A stretch of DNA of 64,000 nt from NCBI GenBank assembly GCA_035443885.1, contig DAOMNO010000001.1:124001-188000 (forward strand), given 5' to 3'. Below the pieces are notes generated by a model. The model was given only the letters and a program-made list of their open reading frames with translations. It did not search any database and had not been told where the DNA came from. Numbering within the stretch: the stretch's first letter is position 1; every line of letters begins with the position of its first letter. The stretch is from DAOMNO01 sp035443885 (lineage in GTDB: Bacteria; Planctomycetota; Phycisphaerae; Phycisphaerales; SM1A02). Position numbers and translations under genes: made by a program. This document shows positions 53,007 to 62,637 of the stretch, piece after piece.

Positions 53007-54659
53007 TCACCCCCAGTTGGCCAGCAGAATCAACAAGTCCTGCACATCCACAGCGCCGCTCTGATTGAGGTCTGCTGGGCAAGGTGATCGTTTCGGGCAC
53101 GGTCCCCATGATGTCAGCAGGATCAGCAGATCAAGCACATCAATCACATCGTCGCTGTTCAAATCGCCCGATCGCGGCTGAACGGAAAACTGCGCCGATT
53201 CACTCGTCAGCGAGCCGCACACATTCGTCACCACCACGTCATACACCCCTGCATCACTGAGCTTCAGCGGCTCGATATGCAGCGTGGCAGCTTGCGCGCC
53301 GGTAATTCTGTCATTATCGCTGAGCGAGATTTCATTGCGCCGCCACTGATACGTTATGGTCCCCGTGCCGGAAGTTGAAACAGACATCGTCGCCGACGTG
53401 CCGGACAATGCGGAAACACACCCAGGCTGCGTGAGCAATGACAATATCGCGGTCGGCGACCATCGTGCGATATGACTGCATGACTGCCCACCAGCCGCGC
53501 TGAAAAGACCGCCGACATACAAAGCCGGGCCGAGCGGCACGGAATGAATAGCGAGACATGTTCCAAGCGGGAATGGCCCGCCCAGCAACCCTGAGCCAAC
53601 CGCAGCCCACTGGACTCCATTCCACCTCGCGATGTTGTTCGCCGAAACGCCGCCCGCGTTGTTGAAGCCGCCTGTTACGAACAGCGAGCCGTGGCCGCTG
53701 ATCGTGCTGAAAGCTGAACCATCGTCGTAACTGATGAGTCCCATGACGCCGACCAATCCGCCGGAAATTCCGCTGCCGAGCGTTTCCCATTCACTGCCGT
53801 TCCATCTCGCGATTCGGTTAGCGGCATTTCCGCCAGCTGTGGTGAAGTCCCCGCCGACATACAGCGCTTCACCGCGTCCATCGTTGAATACCGCAAGTGC
53901 TGCGCCTTTTCCGCCCGTAATGCCGCTTCCCAAAGCGGACCAGGCAGCGCCGTTCCACTTCGCGATATTCGCAACCGCAACACCGCCTGCTGTCGCAAAC
54001 GCGCCGGTGGCAAACAACGCGGAACCGCTGCCATCATTAAAGACTGCCAGCGCATCCACAGAAAGAGGTGTGCCAGTCATGCCGGAACTGAGAGCCGACC
54101 ACGCTTTTCCATCCCACTTGGCGACGCGACGTGCTGACACACTGCCCGCGCTAGAAAACGTCCCCCCGACAAACAGCGCAGGGCCGGCACCATCGTCGAA
54201 CACTGTCATGGCTCGTACTTCACCGCCGGTAACCCCGCCAGCGACATCAGACCAGTTGTTTCCATCCCACTTGGCAATTCGATTGACCGGCAGTGCGCCC
54301 GCCATCGCGAACGTGCCGCCCACATAGAGCGCAGGACCGCTCCCGTCATCAAAGACACAGAGCGCCATGACATCGGAATCCATGCCTCCACCGACAGCAG
54401 ACCACGATGCGCCGTTCCAGCGAGCAATGTACGCCGCCGATGCACCCCCTGCCGTGGTAAAAAGGCCCCCCGCGTAAAGGTCGCCTTGAAACGACGTCAT
54501 TGCGCGAACTGCGGTGCTCATGCCGGGCTGCCCGATGGATTGATTCCATGCTGGCAGGCACGCTGTGGAGTCGGCGGAAGCCACAGAGGTAATCGCGCAC
54601 CACACGACTATTGCCATCGCGCGTACACAAACGCTCCCCACGTGAGTGCAAGGCGGCAT
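53007..54659 (-). CDS. Secreted WNG-repeat protein with Ig-like and dockerin-like modules
   Basis: 550 aa; ATG at 54659 after a strong AGGAGG (the TTG at 54674 is part of that site). Signal peptide about 1-30. Seven to eight repeats of about 48 residues read I-A-K-W-(D/N)-G-x-x-W-S...V-F-(D/N)-D-G-x-G-x-A-L-Y-V-G-G-x-F-x-x-A-G-G, suggesting a beta-propeller (about residues 30-380). An Ig-like domain follows (about 400-490). The tail has two dockerin-like loops, DLNSDDVIDVLDLLILL and DLNQSGAVDVQDLLILL, ending W-G as in the protein at 69-1463. An extracellular binding protein is inferred. Confidence 0.88.
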   Translation of the reverse strand: MPPCTHVGSVCVRAMAIVVWCAITSVASADSTACLPAWNQSIGQPGMSTAVRAMTSFQGDLYAGGLFTTAGGASAAYIARWNGASWSAVGGGMDSDVMALCVFDDGSGPALYVGGTFAMAGALPVNRIAKWDGNNWSDVAGGVTGGEVRAMTVFDDGAGPALFVGGTFSSAGSVSARRVAKWDGKAWSALSSGMTGTPLSVDALAVFNDGSGSALFATGAFATAGGVAVANIAKWNGAAWSALGSGITGGKGAALAVFNDGRGEALYVGGDFTTAGGNAANRIARWNGSEWETLGSGISGGLVGVMGLISYDDGSAFSTISGHGSLFVTGGFNNAGGVSANNIARWNGVQWAAVGSGLLGGPFPLGTCLAIHSVPLGPALYVGGLFSAAGGQSCSHIARWSPTAILSLLTQPGCVSALSGTSATMSVSTSGTGTITYQWRRNEISLSDNDRITGAQAATLHIEPLKLSDAGVYDVVVTNVCGSLTSESAQFSVQPRSGDLNSDDVIDVLDLLILLTSWGPCPKRSPCPADLNQSGAVDVQDLLILLANWG

Positions 54660-54822
54660 AGGAATCCTCCTCAACCGCCATTCAAAGTACCCTGAAAGGG
54701 ATCGGGGTCAATAACGCGTTTTCTAAATTGATATGAAAATCCGAAGAGAAGCCCGCGTATGGTGTCCTGTAAGCACTCTCCACGCCGATGAAGGAGAATC
54801 CTGCTGCAATGGACGGAGCAAA

Positions 54823-56106
54823 TCAAACCACTGGCAGCTCATACCCCGTTCGCCGATCGTAATCCCGCCAGCCGTCGGCTTCGTGGTCGCCCTCAAACGC
54901 CCACGTCTGCGGGTTCCACTTCAGCGGGCGGCGATGCCAATACGCCAGATTCAGCAGATGACACACCGCGGCGCTTCGCGCTCCGATTTCAACGTCGCAG
55001 ATCGGTTTCGCCCGCGTGCGAAGGCAGTCAAGCCAATCGACGTAGTGATCTGCATGACGAGGCAGGCGCTCATCGCTTTCATCAAGCGGCTTCTCCAAGA
55101 TGCTTTCCGGCACACTCACCAGCCGCCCACGATCAACGTGAATCATGCCCTGCGTACCGATGAACGTCGTCCCGCTCGGCCCGCCATGCGTTACCACCGC
55201 ACCGTTGCCGTATCGCAACGACGCGCCATACATCGCGTGTGGCTCGATGGGTGGTACCACCTCGATTGGCCCTGTTTCATCGGCGCGCAATCCCCACTGT
55301 GCGATATCAAAGTGATGCGCCCCCATGTCCGCAAGGTAGCCGCCCGCATACTCACGATAGCCGCGCCATGTCGGGTAGTGGCCATGCACCCCGCGCGGGC
55401 TGAGCGCACTGTGGTAAGGCCGCATCGGCGCGGGGCCGAGCCAGCGATCCCAATCCAGCCCCGGCTCCATTGTCTCTTCAGGCAGATCGCACCACATCGG
55501 CGCATGCCCCACGCCCACGTTGACGTTCAGCACCTCGCCGATGCGACCATTGCGCACATATTCACACGCCGTAACAAAACGATGGCCGTATTCCGACCGC
55601 TGCTGACTCCCCGTTTGCAGCACGCGCCCGTGCTTACGTACCGCTTCAATCATCACCCGCGATTCGTGCAGTGTGAACGACAGCGGCTTCTCACAGAAAA
55701 TATCCTTGCCTGCGCGGCAGGCATCGATGACCTGAATCGCATGCCAGTGATCGGGCGTTGAAATCACAACCGCATCAACATCATCGCGGGCAATCAGATC
55801 GCGGTAGTCGTTGTACATGCCGCAGTCGCTGCCTCGCTTCTCGACGACTTTCGCGTGCGCATGTTCGCGGCGGGTGGTGTCCACATCACACACCGCGCGC
55901 ACTTCTACCCCGCTCATGTTGAGAAAGCGGCCAAGGTGATACCGATTCTGCACGCCCATGCCGATCAGCCCAAGCCCGATGCGATCATTGGCGGAAACAC
56001 GACTCAAACGAACTGCAGCAGCAACCAGTGGCGATGCCAGCGGCGCAGTAAGCAGCGCGCCGGTCATGCAGACGAATTCACGACGACCGAGCGGTCCAGA
56101 TTTCAT
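54823..56106 (-). CDS. Gfo/Idh/MocA family oxidoreductase, Tat-exported (3)
   Basis: 427 aa from the ATG at 56106; the longer frame runs into the att repeat region and lacks sense. Tat-like signal GRREFVCMTGALLTAPLASP. Rossmann motif GLGLIGMGVQNRYHLGRFL, then the DVDAVVISTPDHWHA block and catalytic Lys in FCEKPLSFTLHESRVMIEAV. It belongs to a different branch (PDHWHA type) from the pair at 45-49 kb. Its promoter lies next to the integrated element, which begins 91 bp upstream. Substrate unknown. Confidence 0.93.
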   Translation of the reverse strand: MKSGPLGRREFVCMTGALLTAPLASPLVAAAVRLSRVSANDRIGLGLIGMGVQNRYHLGRFLNMSGVEVRAVCDVDTTRREHAHAKVVEKRGSDCGMYNDYRDLIARDDVDAVVISTPDHWHAIQVIDACRAGKDIFCEKPLSFTLHESRVMIEAVRKHGRVLQTGSQQRSEYGHRFVTACEYVRNGRIGEVLNVNVGVGHAPMWCDLPEETMEPGLDWDRWLGPAPMRPYHSALSPRGVHGHYPTWRGYREYAGGYLADMGAHHFDIAQWGLRADETGPIEVVPPIEPHAMYGASLRYGNGAVVTHGGPSGTTFIGTQGMIHVDRGRLVSVPESILEKPLDESDERLPRHADHYVDWLDCLRTRAKPICDVEIGARSAAVCHLLNLAYWHRRPLKWNPQTWAFEGDHEADGWRDYDRRTGYELPVV

Positions 56107-56197
56107 GTGTTGACATCCGTTTGAGGGCCGCGCCCGCATCAACCGCACCGAGCGCACCGAGGCGCACAAGCCATGACGCACACGGAAAAGCGATCAG

Positions 56198-56222
56198 GTG
56201 CCCTGTGTAGGACTCGAACCTA
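56198..56222. repeat. Attachment site repeat, left (displaced tRNA-Lys 3' end)
   Basis: 25 bp identical to 58967-58991, starting GTGCCCTGTGTAGG. On the minus strand it is the last part of the tRNA-Lys T arm and acceptor stem, without the rest of a tRNA. The identity ends sharply at the next base (T here, C in the other copy). Confidence 0.92.
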
Positions 56223-56409
56223 TGCGAAGTCCGCATTGGCAGTATCGCCAGCGGCGAGTGTATCACAAATGCGCTCACAAGCTGCGCTCGCAGATGAGGC
56301 GAGCGACGATCTTCGTGAGGTTGTGACGGCATGGTCTGAACTTCCTGATGTGATGCGTGCGGCCGTGCTGGCCATCGTACGGGCTGGCAACAACGGGAGC
56401 AAGCGATGA
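56223..56409 (+). other. Displaced 3' end of the integrase gene
   Basis: In frame with the att repeat this stretch encodes about 61 residues beginning AKSALAVSP and including DDLREVVTAWSELPDVMRAA and VLAIVRAG, ending at a TGA at 56407-56409. The integrase frame at the other repeat enters the core in the same phase, so joining the two repeats gives one continuous integrase of about 482 aa. The segment reads like the helical tail of a planctomycete integrase, by my recognition rather than by search. In the integrated state it lacks its own start and is probably not expressed as part of the enzyme. Confidence 0.75.
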
Positions 56410-56627
56410 TGTCTCATGCCCGAAGTGAGCGTTGGCGCGCAGCGGCGACTCGTCGCCTTACCTCTCCCCGAAGGAAGGGCGGTAGCCTGATGCGTGAACA
56501 GCGGACTTCGACCCAGCGGCCCCGCAGGATGTCCAGCGGTCGCTCGCCCTGTGCAGTCGGTGCGGCTTGCCTTATCGCGAGACGCGCAGGCGGCGTTGCG
56601 GCTTTGCCGCACGCCGCCGCTTGCTCG

Positions 56628-56647
56628 CTTGACGCGACTTGACGCGA
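56628..56647. repeat. Tandem 10-bp repeat, CTTGACGCGA x2
   Basis: Two exact head-to-tail copies of CTTGACGCGA, with period 10, about one helical turn. Position inside the element end, 400 bp from the core, suits an arm-type integrase or excisionase site. Not tested. Confidence 0.4.
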
Positions 56648-56666
56648 TTTGGGCATATTTGCCTTA

Positions 56667-56692
56667 GCCCCCCACAATGTATTACGGGGGGC
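56667..56692 (+). terminator. Hairpin GCCCCCC/GGGGGGC, possible terminator
   Basis: A perfect 7-bp GC stem with a 12-nt loop is followed by ATTTTG. In the circular element it would come right after the integrase tail and just before the first gene, so it may end the operon transcript. Confidence 0.5.
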
Positions 56693-56725
56693 ATTTTGAC
56701 AAACTCGACACAGAACAATGGAAGC

Positions 56726-57100
56726 ATGATGAATCGATCTGAACGGCGACGACATGAGAAAGAAGCAAAGCGGGCAATGAGGACGGCGCAGAACAGTAAG
56801 CAACGCATTGAGCCGGTTCATGCCCACCGACTCGCGCAGCGCGAAGCTGCGTTGTCTGTCGATCCGCCGAAGCCCGTTGTTCAGTCGAGCGGGCCAACTG
56901 TTGCGACCGATGCCGTGGGCCGAGGCTACGACGAACTCACTGCGCCGGTGTACTTGGCACCTTGTGAGGTGTGCAGGCGGCTATCGATCTCGCGTTCAAC
57001 GCTGGACCGGCTCGGCCTTCCTGGACGTGTGAAGGTCGGTGGCCAGGTTCGCTATCACTGGGAAACGCTGGAAGCCGCAATCCGATCGGGTAGCCCTTGA
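56726..57100 (+). CDS. Helix-turn-helix (AlpA/excisionase-like) protein 1
   Basis: 124 aa from the ATG at 56726 (a second ATG follows at once), with GGAAG upstream. A basic N-terminus (NRSERRRHEKEAKRAMRTAQ) and linker are followed by a MerR-like winged HTH: LAPCEVCRRLSISRSTLDRL then GRVKVGGQVRYHWETLEAAI, about residues 75-120. Such small HTH proteins act as excisionases or transcription factors in integrative elements. First gene of the element; its stop overlaps the TTG of the next frame. Confidence 0.8.
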   Translation: MMNRSERRRHEKEAKRAMRTAQNSKQRIEPVHAHRLAQREAALSVDPPKPVVQSSGPTVATDAVGRGYDELTAPVYLAPCEVCRRLSISRSTLDRLGLPGRVKVGGQVRYHWETLEAAIRSGSP

Positions 57101-57132
57101 CAGAGACGTACACGAACGCATACGATGTGTGT

Positions 57133-57549
57133 ATGGCGATGGACGGCCCCAAAATGACAGTCTCTGCACGTCTGGATGAAAGCCTCGCGAGCGAGCTTGA
57201 GAAGATGGCGCGCGTGCGTGGTGTTACACGATCGGTGCTTGTGGAGCAGTTGCTGGGCACTGCTGTCGAAAGCCGGAGAACATTCACAACGCCGGATGGC
57301 GTTGTAACTATGCGCCGCATCGGTGAAATCAACGTCAAGCGTGGCGTGGAGAAGCCTATTGACATCGATCATCCAGCGATACAGCTTTGGGAGTGTGAAG
57401 GGAACATCTGGCCCCGACACTTCCTGCATGTGTTCGCAGAGTTCGACGAAGACGGCGAAGGATCGAGTGAATGTTGGTACCGATGGCGGGGTTCAAAACT
57501 TGAAGAGTTTGATCCTTATGAGTTGGGGCGGAAGTCGGACAATGGGTGA
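57133..57549 (+). CDS. Ribbon-helix-helix protein of the element
   Basis: About 138 aa from the ATG at 57133; a TTG at 57097 overlapping the previous stop (TTGA) would add 12 residues. The RHH domain is TVSARLDESLASELEKMARV and then GVTRSVLVEQLLG. A C-terminal half of about 80 residues contains WECEGNIWPRHFLHVFAEFDEDG and CWYRWRGSKLEEFDPYELG, which I do not recognise. It may be the element's regulator or its only cargo. It overlaps the next gene by 8 bp. Confidence 0.65.
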   Translation: MAMDGPKMTVSARLDESLASELEKMARVRGVTRSVLVEQLLGTAVESRRTFTTPDGVVTMRRIGEINVKRGVEKPIDIDHPAIQLWECEGNIWPRHFLHVFAEFDEDGEGSSECWYRWRGSKLEEFDPYELGRKSDNG

Positions 57550-57729
57550 AAGTATGCAGCTATTGACCGTGGATGAAGTGGCGCAGCGCCTTGCAGTCTC
57601 AACGCGAAGCGTATGGCGGTATGTTTCCGATCAGAAGATACCCAAGCCAGTGAAGGTTGGTGGAATCTCCCGATTCGTCGAAGCCGAGATTGACAGGTTT
57701 GTTGATCGGTTGATGCGGGAGCGCGAACG

Positions 57730-57733
<4 letters not shown>
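57542..57733 (+). CDS. Helix-turn-helix (excisionase-like) protein 2
   Basis: 63 aa from the ATG at 57542 (or 57554). Nearly the whole protein is a MerR/excisionase HTH: LTVDEVAQRLAVSTRSVWRY, then KIPKPVKVGGISRFVEAEID. It is similar in layout to the larger HTH protein at 56726. Its stop overlaps the integrase ATG (ATGA), so expression is coupled. Likely the recombination directionality factor. Confidence 0.8.
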
Positions 57734-59040
<1,307 letters not shown>

Positions 59041-59125
59041 GATGAACGGGAAGTGTAGCGACACTGGCGGAACGGTCAAGATTCATCAGGCGTCTGCCGC
59101 TTCCGCTCTCGAATGGCCGAAACGA

Positions 59126-60667
59126 TTACAGCACGCGGTCCAGAAGGCGATACTGCACCGCCTCGCCGATGTGCTCCATGCGGATCGCCTCTGCTTCTTC
59201 CAGATCGGCAATCGTCCTGGCGACGCGGCGGATTTTGTCGAAGGCCCGCGCGCTCAGCCCCATCTCTCGCATCGCCTGCCCCAGCATGGTCTGGCACGCT
59301 TCATCCAGCACGGCGAAGCGATCAAGCTGCCTGCCGGAAAGTTCCGAGTTCGTGCGCGCGCCCTGCCGCTCATGCTGCGTTTTGCGCGCAGCAAGAACGC
59401 GCTCGCGCATGGTTGCGGTGTCCGTGCCGCGCGACTTTGATGTGAGCTGGCGATACGGCACGGCGGGCACTTCCACATGGATGTCGATGCGGTCGATAAG
59501 CGGGCCGGACAGCCGGGAAAGATACCGCTCCATCTCGCGCCGGCTGGTCTCATCATCCGCCATATTGCCGCGCGGCGTGGGGTTGAGCGCGCCAACCAGC
59601 ATGAACCTCGCCGGAAAACGAACGGAGCCGTGTGCGCGAGCGACTGTCACGCATCCGTCTTCGAGCGGCTGGCGCAGCGTTTCCAGCACGGCGCGGTTGA
59701 ACTCAGGCATTTCATCGAGGAACAGAATGCCGCGGTGCGCAAGACTGACATCACCCGGTCGCGGAATGGTGCCGCCGCCGATGATCGCAGGCGACGACGC
59801 GGTATGGTGCGGCGTGCGGACGGGTCGCGTAATGATGAGCGGCTGGCCAGCGGGAATGCGCCCGACACTGGAGTAAATCCGCGTCACTTCCAGCACTTCA
59901 TCGCGCGAAAGGCGAGGCAGAATACCCGGCAACGCTTTCGCCATCATGGTTTTGCCCGTGCCTGCAGGGCCGACCATCAGAATGTTGTGCCCGCCTGCCG
60001 CAGCGATGGTGATGGCGCGCTTCGCAGCTTCCTGCCCGCGAATATCGCCAAAGTCGATCTCCGGCTGCGCCTGTGCGATGAGCTTTTCGGCATCGATCGT
60101 CGGATGAGGTGGAATGACGCGATGACCGTTGAACAACGCGACGACTTCGCCAAGCGTCTCAACACCGAGCACTTCGATGCCATCAACCGCAGCGGCTTCC
60201 GGCGCGTTCTCGCGCGGTACGATGACGCCGCGTGCATTGCACTCTCTCGCCAGCAGAGCGAGGCTGATTGCTCCCTTGATCGGCCGCACGCGCCCATCAA
60301 GCGCAAGCTCGCCTGCGACGAGATAGTCGTTGATTTTCGCACATCCATTTGAGTGTGCCGGCGAACTCGTGTGCGGCTCAATCGTGCCATCCGCCACGAG
60401 CAGCGAAAGCGCAATGGGCAGGTCATACACCGGCCCTTCTTTCTTGACATCCGCCGGTGCAAGATTGATCGTGAGCCGAACCTGCGGAAATCGAAAACCG
60501 CTGTTGAGTAGCGCGGTTCGCACCCGCTCAGTCGATTCCTTCACCGCAACATCGGGTAGTCCGACGATGGTCGTCTTGGCAAGGCCGACCGGACTGAGAT
60601 CAGCCTCGATCTCGCACGCGACGGCATCAATCCCCTGCAGCACAAAACTGTTGACCCGGCTGATCAC
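59126..60667 (-). CDS. comM: YifB/ComM family Mg-chelatase-like AAA+ ATPase
   Basis: 513 aa from a GTG at 60667, matching the family start (ISRVNSFVLQGIDA). ComM is a helicase promoting branch migration during natural transformation. N-terminal LonC-like domain (about residues 1-180), AAA+ core with Walker A GPAGTGKTMMAKALPG and Walker B GILFLDEMPEF, sensor region GALNPTPRGNM and C-terminal Mg-chelatase domain (about 410-510). Divergent from the kinase-like gene with 63 bp between starts. Confidence 0.95.
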   Translation of the reverse strand: MISRVNSFVLQGIDAVACEIEADLSPVGLAKTTIVGLPDVAVKESTERVRTALLNSGFRFPQVRLTINLAPADVKKEGPVYDLPIALSLLVADGTIEPHTSSPAHSNGCAKINDYLVAGELALDGRVRPIKGAISLALLARECNARGVIVPRENAPEAAAVDGIEVLGVETLGEVVALFNGHRVIPPHPTIDAEKLIAQAQPEIDFGDIRGQEAAKRAITIAAAGGHNILMVGPAGTGKTMMAKALPGILPRLSRDEVLEVTRIYSSVGRIPAGQPLIITRPVRTPHHTASSPAIIGGGTIPRPGDVSLAHRGILFLDEMPEFNRAVLETLRQPLEDGCVTVARAHGSVRFPARFMLVGALNPTPRGNMADDETSRREMERYLSRLSGPLIDRIDIHVEVPAVPYRQLTSKSRGTDTATMRERVLAARKTQHERQGARTNSELSGRQLDRFAVLDEACQTMLGQAMREMGLSARAFDKIRRVARTIADLEEAEAIRMEHIGEAVQYRLLDRVL

Positions 60668-60730
60668 AGCCGGATTCTCTCTTCGTCCGGCGGCCTTGTC
60701 GAGTGCCCACACAGGCTATACCCTGCCTGT

Positions 60731-61705
60731 ATGACCGCAGCCCATGAGCTGCCCGTGAGTGCCGACGCCCGAACCCTCGCGGCGAGCCTCGCCCCATTGC
60801 TTGCAGAAGCCTGTGATGGCCGCCTCGGCGAAATTCGCTGGTTCAAGGCGGATTGGCAGCGTGGCGGTGCTGCCACCGGACGATCGACATGGCGCAACGA
60901 TGATGGCTCGCAGGCACAGGTCATTGTCAAACTCCCCATCGTGCAGCGTGAACGCACATGGACGGTGCGCTTGCAGGAGCCTGACGGCTCCGACCCTGTT
61001 GTGCCGCGCCTCTACGCCAGCGGGGAGTTCATCGGCGGATATGACCTCGCGTGGATCATCATCGAGTATTTCGATCACGGCCCGCTGGGTGTGCATTGGC
61101 ATGACCAGCATGTGCCACGTATCGCGGAAGCTCTTGCACGCTTTCACGCGCGCGCAGCTCAATACGAAGTAAATCAGGGACCGCGCATCGAAGACTGGCA
61201 TACGCTGGTCGATGAGGCGATTGAGAACATCAAAATCAACCACGTGCCGGATGAAAAACGATGGAGTGCAGCACTTAAAACATTGCGTGCCAATCTCGAC
61301 CGCCTCGTACAGGAGTGGCGAGCGCGAGCGGTGGATCAATGGTTGCACGGCGATTGCCACTTTGCGAACGCCATGAGCCGCGTGGGCATCGATGAAGGGC
61401 CGGTAACGCTGATTGATCTGGCGGAGGTTCATGCTGGGAACTGGATTGAAGATGCCGTGTATTTTGAGAGGCAGCTTTGGGCACGGCCAGAGCGCATGAA
61501 ACCGCATAAGCCGGTGAAGGCCGTCGCCGCCGCGAGAAAAGCCATGGGACTTCCCGTCGAGCCGGAGTACGCCCGCTTGGCGATGATCCGGCGGGCGTTG
61601 CTGGCGGGTACCGCGCCGAAGTTCATTCGATCTGAGGGCAATCCCGCCCACCTCGGAGCGTGCCTGGATTGGATTGAGCGGGCGATGAATGAGCTGAAAC
61701 AGTAG
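60731..61705 (+). CDS. Aminoglycoside phosphotransferase/kinase-like protein
   Basis: 324 aa. The kinase-like fold shows ATP-lobe segment QVIVKLPIV, Brenner-type loop WLHGDCHFANAM with catalytic Asp, and metal Asp in VTLIDLAEVHAG. Similar proteins phosphorylate small molecules such as sugars, choline, homoserine or, in resistance enzymes, aminoglycosides. No sign of mobility suggests a resistance gene; a housekeeping small-molecule kinase is more likely. Confidence 0.85.
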   Translation: MTAAHELPVSADARTLAASLAPLLAEACDGRLGEIRWFKADWQRGGAATGRSTWRNDDGSQAQVIVKLPIVQRERTWTVRLQEPDGSDPVVPRLYASGEFIGGYDLAWIIIEYFDHGPLGVHWHDQHVPRIAEALARFHARAAQYEVNQGPRIEDWHTLVDEAIENIKINHVPDEKRWSAALKTLRANLDRLVQEWRARAVDQWLHGDCHFANAMSRVGIDEGPVTLIDLAEVHAGNWIEDAVYFERQLWARPERMKPHKPVKAVAAARKAMGLPVEPEYARLAMIRRALLAGTAPKFIRSEGNPAHLGACLDWIERAMNELKQ

Positions 61706-61806
61706 CCCGACCCGCATATTGCCCTGAAATCACCAAGGCGTTAAGATGCTGGTTTCACCCTGAAGCCGCCCTGCGGCTTGGTGCCACGGTTTCGCAAGGA
61801 GCATGC

Positions 61807-62616
61807 ATGGATCGCGAACGACTGAAGGAGGTCCATAAGACCGACCTCACTGAAAGCCGCGTCAACGAGGACTTTGTTTCTTGGCTGAAGAACAAAGGTC
61901 CGACGTGGTTGCTCGTCGCGTTGCTCGGCCTGACCGGCTATCTCGGCTGGGTCCGCTGGGGCGACAGCCGTGAGGCGCATCGCCGCGATGCGTGGATGGC
62001 GTTCAACGAATCACAGACCTCAGCGCTGCCCAGCAGCTATGAAAGCGTCGCTGAGCAATACAGCAAGGTTGACGCTCTTGCAGTGCTCGCGCGCCTTCGT
62101 GCCGCGCAGCGTCTGCTGTACGCTGTGCAGACAGGCATACCGATCGACGCGGAAGGCGAAAACCCACAATTGAGCGAAGCGGATCGTGAGCAGTACCTCA
62201 GCCGTGCTGATCGCGCGTATCAGATGGTGCTGGAGAAAGATGACCGCTCACCCGGTTTCATCCTTCATGCCGTCAATGCCCTGAACGGCCGCGCTGCTGT
62301 CGCTGAATGTCGAGGCGATGCTGAAGCTGCCAGACAGCATTACCTCGCTGCGGCGCAGCGAGCTGAAAGCGTCTTCCCTACGCTGGCGGAGCAGGCTCGC
62401 AAGCGAGCGGAAACTGTTGGCGATTCGATTGCTCAAATCGCGCTCGCTGCTGCCGATGCACCAGCGCCGCCCTTCAATGCTGACCTTCGCCCCGCCATGC
62501 TGGAGCCAGCGCTTCGCAACCTGCTGGTGCCGGGCAGCGCTGGTGGCGGTATGCAGTCGCTCCCGCCCGATTTCCAGTTGCCACCGGGCTTGCAGTTGCC
62601 ACCCGGCCTTCAGTAA
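61807..62616 (+). CDS. YfgM-like membrane-anchored TPR protein
   Basis: 269 aa; AAGGAG before the ATG. A short cytoplasmic N-terminus, one TM (WLLVALLGLTGYLGWVRWG, about residues 34-52), then a TPR-like helical domain facing the periplasm (about 55-210; YSKVDALAVLARLRAAQRLL, ALNGRAAVAECRGDAEAARQ). The tail is rich in Pro, Leu and Gln with PPGLQLPPGLQ repeats. YfgM in E. coli is an accessory of SecYEG and chaperone partner; the same role is only inferred. 21 bp before the RluA-type gene. Confidence 0.8.
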   Translation: MDRERLKEVHKTDLTESRVNEDFVSWLKNKGPTWLLVALLGLTGYLGWVRWGDSREAHRRDAWMAFNESQTSALPSSYESVAEQYSKVDALAVLARLRAAQRLLYAVQTGIPIDAEGENPQLSEADREQYLSRADRAYQMVLEKDDRSPGFILHAVNALNGRAAVAECRGDAEAARQHYLAAAQRAESVFPTLAEQARKRAETVGDSIAQIALAAADAPAPPFNADLRPAMLEPALRNLLVPGSAGGGMQSLPPDFQLPPGLQLPPGLQ

Positions 62617-62637
62617 CGCCTCCGGCGTCAACACGCC

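Larger units (their letters stand above)
56410..56725. other. Element left-end noncoding region, 316 bp
   Basis: This region lies between the integrase tail and the first gene of the element. It holds a 13-bp GC-rich stem-loop (56589-56618, one bulge), a 10-bp tandem repeat (56628-56647) and the GCCCCCC/GGGGGGC hairpin (56667-56692). A 78-codon open frame starting at 56406 overlaps the tail stop (ATGA) but has an unlikely composition. The region likely holds the promoter of the element's operon and integrase or excisionase arm sites. Confidence 0.45.

Noticed and set aside
54733..55761. Plus-strand 342-codon frame
   Set aside because: It lies antisense to the Gfo/Idh/MocA gene at 54823-56106; its His/Arg-rich sequence is a shadow.
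56173..56197. Host-derived start for a 78-residue protein reading into the integrase tail
   Set aside because: The ATG at 56173 is in frame by chance; it lies in host DNA with no ribosome site. The tail is better explained as the displaced end of int.
56406..56642. 78-codon frame overlapping the displaced integrase tail stop (ATGA)
   Set aside because: Coupling is suggestive, but it is Arg/Ala/Ser-rich and runs through hairpins and the tandem repeat; it is more likely noncoding.
59477..60352. Plus-strand 291-codon frame
   Set aside because: It is antisense to comM, with no motif.
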